Of a stretch of DNA of 24,004 nucleotides, positions 14,474-21,600 are shown in pieces; the first letter of the stretch is position 1, and each line of letters starts with the position of its first letter. Both the position numbers and the translations under genes were made by a program. This DNA comes from JBGSBR01 sp041730495. Lineage in GTDB: Bacteria; Patescibacteriota; Microgenomatia; UBA1406; GWC2-37-13. The stretch lies in the NCBI GenBank assembly GCA_041730495.1, contig JBGSBR010000017.1, positions 1 to 24,004 of the forward strand, in the 5' to 3' direction. The notes under the pieces are model-generated. The model saw only the letters and a list, made by a program, of their open reading frames with translations, was not told the DNA's origin and searched no databases.

Positions 14474-16318
14474 ATGGCTATCACACATATTGAGCTTCGA
14501 CATAAATTTGCAACCTTCTGGGAATCTCGTGGTCATAAAGAAGTTCCAGCTATCACACTTGTACCTCAAAATGACCCAACCACTCTTTTTACCGGATCCG
14601 GCATGCAACAGTTTGTACCCAATCTCTTGGGTGAACCACATCCTCAAGGAAATAGACTTTACAATATCCAGCCCTGTCTCCGTGCTCAAGATATCGAAGA
14701 AGTTGGTGACAATCGACATACTACCGCTTTTGAGATGATGGGTAATTGGTCACTCGGTGATTACTTCAAAAAAGACCAACTGAACTGGCTATTTGAGTTT
14801 TTTACTAAAGAACTTGGACTCGATCCTCATAAACTATATGTTAGTGTCTTCGCCGGAGAAGGAAACTTACCTGCTGATGATGCATCAATCGAAATCTGGA
14901 AAGAAATATACAAAAAATACAATATTGACGCTAAAGTCGGAGAACGGATTGTAAAGTATGATGCGAAGAAAAACTGGTGGTCTCGTGGTGGTCCTCCAGA
15001 TACTACTCCAGTCGGTGATCCATGTGGACCTGATAGTGAAGTCTTCTATGATTTTGGCGAAGAATATAAATTTCATGAAAACTCTGCGTGGAAAGATGAA
15101 GCATGTCATATGAACTGCGACTGTGGAAGATATATTGAGATCGGCAACTCAGTTTTCATGCAGTATCGTAAAGAAGGCCAAGGTAATTTCAAAGAACTTG
15201 AAAACAAAAACGTTGACTTCGGTGGCGGACTCGAGCGTATTCTGGCTGCATGCTATGACAATCCTGATGTTTTCATGACCGATTTATACCAAAAAATTAT
15301 TGCAATTACAGAAAAAATCTCAGGTAAGTCATACTCTGAAGAAAGTAACAAACCCATGATGCGCATTATTGCAGATCACATGAAAGCAGCCGTATTCGTA
15401 ATACATGCTGGTGTTTTACCTTCAAACAAAGAGCACGGATATGTACTTCGCAGATTGCTACGAAGATCAATGGTCAAAATGTATACTCTACGAGGACAAA
15501 TGACTACTGCTGCAGAATTTACGAAGATTGCCGAAGCAATACTAGAAACCTATGATGGTATTCAAGGTATAGATAAAGCTGCTGAAGCATCACATGTTAT
15601 CTCTGTGATTTCTAATGAAATGGAACGTTTTGGCAAAAGCTTAGATCGTGGTCTGAAAGAAATCAAAAAAATGGATACTGTCGATGCAAAGGCTGCTTTT
15701 GATCTTTATCAAAGCTATGGTTTCCCAGTCGAAATCACGGAAGAGTTACTCCAAGAAAAAGGTTTAAGTATTAATAAAGAAGAGTTCAGAGCTGAGTTTG
15801 ATAAGCATCGAGATCTATCTCGCTCATCCTCTGCAGGTAAATTCAAAGGCGGACTGGCTGATAGTTCCGATCAAACCTTGAAATATCATACTGCTACCCA
15901 CCTTTTGCATCAAGCATTGCATGATGTGCTAGGTGATAGTGTCCGACAAGAAGGCTCAAATATCACACCTGAGCGGCTTCGGTTTGATTTCTTCGCAGAA
16001 ACAAAGCTCAGTGATGAGCAAGTAAAACAAGTCGAACAAATCATTAATGGAAAAATTGAAGCTGCATTACCCGTAGCATTTGAGGTACTACCAAAAGCAG
16101 ATGCTGAGAAGCTTGGTGCACGCTCATTTTTCAAAGAAAAATATCCTGATATGGTGAAAGTGTATTTCATCGGCTCAGATAAAGATCATATGGCCGATGC
16201 ATACTCAAAAGAATACTGTGGTGGTCCACATGTGTCGAATACCAAAGATATTGGTAAACTGACACTAAGTAAATATAAAACCATTGGTGCAAATATGTAC
16301 CGCATTTACGCAGAATAA
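14474..16318 (+). CDS. alaS: Alanine-tRNA ligase, short form
   Basis: The 614-residue class II synthetase charges tRNA-Ala. The catalytic core has the motif 2 region (about 62-95, with NRHTTAFEMMGNWSLGDYF) and motif 3 GGGLERI (250-256); tRNA-recognition helices follow (about 260-450). The editing domain keeps both halves of its zinc site: HTATH (472-476) and CGGPH (582-586), so mischarged Ser and Gly should be hydrolysed. Two parts of the usual roughly 875-residue enzyme are absent. The chain passes from LYQSYGFP (411-418) and EFDKHR (441-446) to HTATH within 30 residues, skipping the beta-barrel with the TPFYAESGGQ motif, and it ends at IYAE without the C-Ala domain. Both cuts are clean, so this is a compact form, not a broken gene. 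Confidence 0.95.
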   Translation: MAITHIELRHKFATFWESRGHKEVPAITLVPQNDPTTLFTGSGMQQFVPNLLGEPHPQGNRLYNIQPCLRAQDIEEVGDNRHTTAFEMMGNWSLGDYFKKDQLNWLFEFFTKELGLDPHKLYVSVFAGEGNLPADDASIEIWKEIYKKYNIDAKVGERIVKYDAKKNWWSRGGPPDTTPVGDPCGPDSEVFYDFGEEYKFHENSAWKDEACHMNCDCGRYIEIGNSVFMQYRKEGQGNFKELENKNVDFGGGLERILAACYDNPDVFMTDLYQKIIAITEKISGKSYSEESNKPMMRIIADHMKAAVFVIHAGVLPSNKEHGYVLRRLLRRSMVKMYTLRGQMTTAAEFTKIAEAILETYDGIQGIDKAAEASHVISVISNEMERFGKSLDRGLKEIKKMDTVDAKAAFDLYQSYGFPVEITEELLQEKGLSINKEEFRAEFDKHRDLSRSSSAGKFKGGLADSSDQTLKYHTATHLLHQALHDVLGDSVRQEGSNITPERLRFDFFAETKLSDEQVKQVEQIINGKIEAALPVAFEVLPKADAEKLGARSFFKEKYPDMVKVYFIGSDKDHMADAYSKEYCGGPHVSNTKDIGKLTLSKYKTIGANMYRIYAE

Positions 16319-16379
16319 AGATATTTTGCAAAAAGAAAGTTTAACTTCTTCACAATACATTCATAACAGATATGTAGAA

Positions 16380-16398
16380 ATGATACTAACCGTATCAT
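16380..16398. promoter_or_regulatory. Perfect inverted repeat, possible operator
   Basis: ATGATAC (16380-16386) and GTATCAT (16392-16398) flank a 5-nt spacer. The site ends 8 nt before a TATAAT box and covers its expected -35 position. There is no T-run behind it, so a terminator is unlikely. No regulator gene is adjacent. Confidence 0.5.
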
Positions 16399-16406
16399 AG
16401 GTTTGA

Positions 16407-16412
16407 TATAAT
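16407..16412 (+). promoter_or_regulatory. -10 box of the unknown gene downstream of alaS
   Basis: A perfect TATAAT lies 32 nt before the ATG at 16445, a longer leader than at other genes here. An in-frame TTG at 16415 would be too close to the box to lie on the transcript. Confidence 0.5.
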
Positions 16413-16444
16413 CTTTGTACAGCTTATTAATTTGCACTATTAAC

Positions 16445-16954
16445 ATGGCTGAACGGTTATTTACCTTAAATCCTAATTTCGAGTTTAGACCTCCAGCACA
16501 AGGAGAAATATACGAGCATTTATTTCCCGAAAATCAATGGGATACTCTCCCTCATTTAAATGCAACTGGCTTACCCAAAAATATGCAAGCTGTATTCTGG
16601 GGACGACTTATGCAGCATGGTGCTTATATAGAAGCAGCCAACGCTAGAAAAGGTTTTGCCTCACGAATAGATTTCGCACACCCCGATCAAGCAACATTAT
16701 TTCTACTGCTATATGGCATGCAAAAATCTGAAGATTCAACAAATGCAGCACGAGTAAGTCATCTATATGATAGGCAGAAGGAAATTCTCGGTGGTGTAGC
16801 GCATTTACAATATGACAAAAGCTGGAGTAACGGATCCGAAGAACCAGATATCGAAGAAGGTAGTATAATAGGTGTTCAAGATAGATTCACAAGAACTCCA
16901 CATGGTATCATCTTAATGAGACCATATGGTACTATCTTAAGAACGCCTAACTAA
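16445..16954 (+). CDS. Protein of unknown function
   Basis: The 169-residue protein is soluble, with no signal peptide, membrane segment or motif that I recognise. It is rich in aromatic residues and has a central helical stretch (about 45-100) and a Gly/Ile/Arg-rich C-terminus. The start is the ATG at 16445: an upstream TTG in frame falls 2 nt after the -10 box and is unlikely. The stop is 1 nt before the ATG of the tRNA-binding gene, so the two are probably co-transcribed and coupled. It has its own promoter with an inverted repeat over the -35 region. A role around tRNA or translation is only a neighbourhood guess. Confidence 0.7.
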   Translation: MAERLFTLNPNFEFRPPAQGEIYEHLFPENQWDTLPHLNATGLPKNMQAVFWGRLMQHGAYIEAANARKGFASRIDFAHPDQATLFLLLYGMQKSEDSTNAARVSHLYDRQKEILGGVAHLQYDKSWSNGSEEPDIEEGSIIGVQDRFTRTPHGIILMRPYGTILRTPN

Positions 16955-16955
16955 T

Positions 16956-17294
16956 ATGAAAAAAACAGCTATACAATATCCTGACTTCCAAAAACTTGAT
17001 ATCCGTGTCGGTCTGGTAACTGACGCTATCAAAGTCGAAGGTTCATCTAAACTACTTGAGCTTACCGTCGACTTAGGTGAAGATTACGGAACAGTGACTG
17101 TTTTTACCGGAATGCAGAAATGGTTTACCCCAGAAGATTTCAAAAACAAAAAGTTTTACTTCCTCGCCAATCTAGAACCTAAACAGATGATGGGTAAAGA
17201 GTCACGAGGCATGCTTATGGCGCCTGATCAGGCTGGCTCACCCGTATTAGTCGCACTTCCCGATGAACTTACTCCAGGTACTGTTGTCATCTAA
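16956..17294 (+). CDS. tRNA-binding OB-fold protein (MetRS C-terminal / CsaA-like)
   Basis: The 112-residue protein is a lone EMAPII-type tRNA-binding domain: FQKLDIRVGLV (11-21), SKLLELTVDLG (31-41) and NLEPKQMMGKESRGMLMA (71-88). The last segment resembles the C-terminal dimerisation/tRNA-binding domain of bacterial MetRS more than CsaA. In that family it binds the outside of tRNA and raises synthetase affinity. As a free protein it may help MetRS, or another synthetase such as the short AlaRS just upstream, which has lost its own tRNA-binding C-terminal part; that link is speculation. It begins 1 nt after the preceding stop without a Shine-Dalgarno sequence. Confidence 0.88.
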   Translation: MKKTAIQYPDFQKLDIRVGLVTDAIKVEGSSKLLELTVDLGEDYGTVTVFTGMQKWFTPEDFKNKKFYFLANLEPKQMMGKESRGMLMAPDQAGSPVLVALPDELTPGTVVI

Positions 17295-17349
17295 GCTGAA
17301 ACCGTGTATCATAAATTCGTTTAACCGTTTTACTATTTAACACATTTTT

Positions 17350-18198
17350 ATGGCAACAGCGAAAGCATCCAAACCTAAAAAAGTCGCAGACAAAGACATC
17401 ACAACTGAAGAAGTTGTCACCTCTCCTACTGCTTCGACAACAATCGACCCTGTTATGTCGATGATGAAGCGCCTCAATCAGATGGTCAGTCTGATGATGA
17501 TCTTACTGGTCGCCCTATTCTTATTTCAGACATATACTTTTTATAAGCTGAAAAATCTGGAAAAAAATGGCATCACTGCCGGTGCAACTGAATCACCTCT
17601 TTCAGAAGAAAATTTGATCGCTTATGCTGAAGAGCTCGATCTTGATAAAAAGGAGTTTGAACAATGTCTAACTGATCAAGAAACAAAATCAATCATTGAA
17701 TCAGACACCAAAGAAGCACAAGCGCTCAATGTGACTGGCACTCCAGGATTCTTCGTCAATGGACGATTCCTTGGTGGAGCTTTTCCTTTTGAGTTCTTCA
17801 AAGAAGTCATCGACAAAGAACTAGCGGGCACGGGCTCAGATCTTTGTACAGATTATTCTGAAGAGTTACAACAATATTGTAGTGACCCACAAAATCAAGC
17901 ATTCAACCCTGTCCCACAAGCTGTAACTGTCGGTAATGCACCTACACAAGGACCTGCAAATGCCAAAGTTACTATTGTTGAGTTCTCAGATTTCGAATGT
18001 CCTTTCTGTCAAAGAGCTTTCCCAACAGTTGAACAAATCTTGGAAGCGTATCCAAATGATGTAAAACTTGCTTATAAGCACTTACCTCTTAGCAACATCC
18101 ATCCAAATGCACAAAGAGCTGCAGAAGCTACCATGTGTGCGGATAAACAAGATAAATTCTGGGAGATGCATGACAAACTGTTCACCCTTGGACAGTAA
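17350..18198 (+). CDS. Membrane-anchored DsbA-like protein with circularly permuted domain
   Basis: The 282-residue protein has a Lys-rich cytosolic N-terminus (1-44), one membrane segment (about 45-65) and an outside domain of the DsbA/thioredoxin-like oxidoreductase family, but with its halves in reverse order. Residues 83-158 are the normal C-terminal half: LSEENLIAYAEELDLD, a Cys at 106, the cis-Pro loop VTGTPG (128-133) and FVNGRFLGGAFPFEFFKEVI. A linker (159-200) with two Cys (166, 177) follows. Residues 201-282 are the normal N-terminal half: VTIVEFSDFECPFC with the CPFC active site (217-220), AYKHLPLSNIHPNAQRAAEA and FWEMHDKLF, then the stop. Together the halves make one full fold without overlap. 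Expected role: thiol oxidation or isomerisation of exported proteins. An intrinsic terminator follows. Confidence 0.9.
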   Translation: MATAKASKPKKVADKDITTEEVVTSPTASTTIDPVMSMMKRLNQMVSLMMILLVALFLFQTYTFYKLKNLEKNGITAGATESPLSEENLIAYAEELDLDKKEFEQCLTDQETKSIIESDTKEAQALNVTGTPGFFVNGRFLGGAFPFEFFKEVIDKELAGTGSDLCTDYSEELQQYCSDPQNQAFNPVPQAVTVGNAPTQGPANAKVTIVEFSDFECPFCQRAFPTVEQILEAYPNDVKLAYKHLPLSNIHPNAQRAAEATMCADKQDKFWEMHDKLFTLGQ

Positions 18199-18220
18199 AA
18201 TCACTTAGAAAATATAAATA

Positions 18221-18250
18221 CGGTCAGGAGCAATCCTGGCCGTTTTTATT
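18221..18250 (+). terminator. Rho-independent terminator of the DsbA-like gene
   Basis: CGGTCAGGA (18221-18229) pairs with TCCTGGCCG (18234-18242) across a GCAA tetraloop, with one G-T pair, and is followed by TTTTTATT. It lies 22 nt after the stop and shows that the gene ends here, which argues against a lost C-terminal half. Confidence 0.9.
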
Positions 18251-18304
18251 GGCTGAAAAACCATGCAAATAATAGACGATATTGAAAGAATAAATAAGAA
18301 GAGT

Positions 18305-18496
18305 TTATTTCTTATCTTGATATAAGATAGCAGAGCCGACGACAATAAGGATCAGCGGCCACATACGACCAATACTAAATCCTGGTAAGAAATTGTCAAG
18401 TAAGAAAATGAGTCCGACTCCGATCATGATGAATCCTACAAATGAGCCTCCTTTATCACGTTTTGTTTTATTTTGAGAAACTGTATCTTTTGTCAT
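18305..18496 (-). CDS. Small membrane protein, LiaI/LiaF-like transmembrane type
   Basis: The 63-residue protein has a polar N-terminus (1-16), two membrane segments (about 18-34 and 44-59) separated by LPGFSIGRMWP, and a charged end (QDKK). The pattern of a Gly-rich first helix ending in FLLDNF, then a WPLILIVVG second helix, resembles the small transmembrane domain shared by LiaI, LiaF and related bacterial proteins (DUF5668-like). Those occur in cell-envelope stress systems, but no kinase or regulator is nearby, so the role is open. On the minus strand TATACT lies 7 nt before the ATG. Confidence 0.75.
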   Translation of the reverse strand: MTKDTVSQNKTKRDKGGSFVGFIMIGVGLIFLLDNFLPGFSIGRMWPLILIVVGSAILYQDKK

Positions 18497-18503
18497 GTGA
18501 ATT

Positions 18504-18509
18504 AGTATA
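18504..18509 (-). promoter_or_regulatory. -10 box of the LiaI/LiaF-like gene
   Basis: TATACT on the minus strand lies 7 nt before the ATG at 18496, the same leaderless spacing as elsewhere. Confidence 0.55.
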
Positions 18510-18558
18510 AAAGGTTTTTAATACTAATTACAACATTAATAAATAATATGATTAAATT

Positions 18559-18595
18559 ACTTAATTTTGTTAAGTCGCTCGTGTTGATTTACACG
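18559..18595. repeat. Two adjacent small inverted repeats in a divergent intergenic region
   Basis: ACTTAA (18559-18564) / TTAAGT (18570-18575) and CGTGT (18580-18584) / ACACG (18591-18595) lie side by side in the AT-rich gap between two divergent genes, upstream of the giant surface protein gene. They may be operator sites or hairpins. Nothing else is visible in 18510-18637 apart from a TATATT close to the ATG. Confidence 0.4.
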
Positions 18596-18637
18596 CAAAT
18601 TTTCTCTATTATTAGATTGTGACATCCATATATTTCT

Positions 18638-21600
18638 ATGCCCAGTTCCCAAAATAATAAATCATATTTGAGGGATAATTTCATACATTTTTTTACTATC
18701 TTTTTTTGTGTTGTAATTCTAGCCGCACTTGCTTTAATTAATGCCACTTCTGCCAATGCAATCTCATCAGTAGTATCAACATCTACAGTAACCGGCGCTC
18801 TTTCCACTCAAACATCTACACAACGCCATCTCGTGCGCACATCAGATGGTACGCTTCATGCGTTTATTCAGATGGGTACTAATACCTCAAAATGTGGTGG
18901 TGGTGGTTTATGGTGGTTGTACTCCACCGATGCTGGAGCTAATTGGACCTGCCCACCCGGAGGGCAGCTATCAGGAGATACTGGCCCAGTAGCAAATCTC
19001 AAATATGCTGATGCTCGAGCAGACTCTTCAGATAATATCTATATTGTTTACTCTGCAGGTACTACTGGTAGAGACAATAACTACGATGTTTTCTATCGCA
19101 AGCTTTCATACAATGGTTCTTCAAGCTGGACGCTTAATGCAGCTCAAACTGTTTTAGATGGTTCAGCAGCTGGCACAGCCTATCACCATGCAACGTTAGA
19201 ACTGGATGGTCTATCAAGACTTTGGATAGCAGCTCGCACTTACGATGGCTCGACATATAACGCAAATATCTATAACTCTACTAACTTAGATGTAGCGACT
19301 ACCTGGAATTCGTCTCTCACTTCAGTGGGTGTGGGTACGACAGACAGCCGATATTTTTATACATCGCTCGTGAAATTTAGTACAAACGTGGGTGTGATCT
19401 ACAACGTCGAAAGTGGTTCTGATCTAACTTTGAGAGCTCGCGCTGATGCTGACACTGTAACAAGCTGGGGTGTGGGTTCGACACTTCCGGCAAGTTTTCT
19501 AGTGCGTGCTGGCACCTTTTCAACTGCAGGCGACACTTCAGGTAATATCTACGTCGCAGCTTCAGGTAACGCAACCACATTTACACGCTACTCGCCATCG
19601 ACCTGGACAACACCTGTCACTATCGCTTCAAACACAATCAGTGACTCATTTATCTCTGTCGAAACAGATGGTTCTAGCGTTTGGGTGGTTTATGCTGACG
19701 CCACAGGCTTAACAGCGGGTTTATCGGGTAACCGTAAGCTTGTTTATAAAAAAGGTGTTACTCCATTTGCTGCTGCAAATTTCACTTCACCAACACCCGC
19801 TGTACCCGAACATGGTACGTTTGATAAAGTGTGGCTCCACGATATCGATGCCGGTACACCATTTCAAGATGAGACAATCGACGCAGGTAGTACTGCTGTA
19901 GCAGATGTCAGACATGATACATCACTCGGCATTGTAAGATCTCAGAACGATATTGCATATTTTGGTAAGTCTACTTCATTTGATGCAATATCTTGGGATT
20001 TATCTACTAATGGAGCGGCAGGTACAGTTGCTCATGAATACTGTTCAGCTGTAAATGGTAGTTCTGCTTGTACTACTTGGACTACACTGACTTATACTGC
20101 GTCTAGTGCTACAGCCTTGAATGCTGATGGCTATGGTGCTTTTACGCCTCCAGTAGATTGGCAACCAGCTATCGTAAATACTGATACCAGTCCTTTCTAT
20201 TACACGCGTATACGTACTACAAACGTAGCAGGATTTTCTACGCCTCCAGTAGCTACAGAGTTTGACTCTATCCCTTTGATTAACTGGGCAGGTGTTGCTT
20301 TGACGACCAGGGGTGTATATGCTATGTGGACCGAAAACTCAGCAGCTGCATCAACAATCAATAAAGTACGCTATGCCACCTTAGTGACTCATGCCTCCTC
20401 TCCTTTTGATCCATCTTCTCTAGGTGGTCGTGTTGATGGGACACCAAATATCGACACCACGCCAACACTCAGCTTTACACTCGGGGATCCAGATCTATCT
20501 GACACGGTAAGTTATCGAATTCAGATCGATGACACTGCAAATTTTAGTAGCCCGGTGGTAGATTATACATCCGCATTGGGTACTCAAGGAACATATTCAT
20601 TTACTGTTGCGCAGGCTGCAGGCGGCGGTACGTATACCATAGGCTCAGGTCTAACGCTACCTGATGCAAGTTATTACTGGCGAGTAAAAGCAATCGATAA
20701 TACAGCTCAAGAAAGTAGTTACACAACAGCCAACTCAGGAGCAGTAGCATTCATCGTCGATAACACTCTGTGGCCTATGGCTGGTGCAAATAACGAAAGA
20801 ACAAGCTGGACAGCATCTACTCTTCCCAATGTGCTTGCCACAGAATGGGTTAAACCAATAGAACCATATATTTCACAACATGTACAAGTGATTGGAGCCG
20901 ATGGAAAAGTGTATGTTGCCACATCAAAAGGACTATATGCTTTTAATGCTGATACTGGAGCAGTAGTATGGGTTTACCCAACAGAGTTACCACTAGGTCA
21001 CTCACCTACTTTTGATAACGGCATTTTATATGTTGGTGGTATGGATAGACGAATGCATGCTATCAGTGCTACAACAGGTCTAAGTGTCTGGGATGCTGGT
21101 GATGTTTATGAAGCTGGTGGTGGATTTTCCACTAGTCCGATAGTCGCCAATAATAAAGTTTACGCAGGAAATCGTGATGGTAATTTTTATGCGATAAATA
21201 CCTCTGATGGATCGATGTCTTGGTCATACCCTACGGATAATCAAATTTTACAATCAGCTGCATACAAAGCAGAAGATGATGGTGTGCTCAGTACTCTTCA
21301 AGGATCCCTTTTATTTGCCTCGAATGATGGCTATGCATACTCTCTCGATGCTCAATTGGGTACATTAGTTTGGAAATCACCCACAAAACTACCAAGTAAC
21401 GGCTTTTATTCTTGGTGGCCAGTATTATTTGATAAAAGTGGAGAAAATGATGCTATTTTTACGCGTACAACATTCGGATCTGGAGGTACTGGTGAAGAAA
21501 CAGATTATATATTATGCCCCCCCGGTACTAGACCTGTTGGTTGTTCACCTGGTGGATCAGCTACTACGGGAGCTCTGGGTACAGAACCTGGACCTTGGCC

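Noticed and set aside
17350..18198. The swapped DsbA halves as a frameshift or truncated tandem
   Set aside because: The frame is open throughout, the halves neither overlap nor lack parts, and an intrinsic terminator follows. An assembly join is still possible and is listed as the refuting test.
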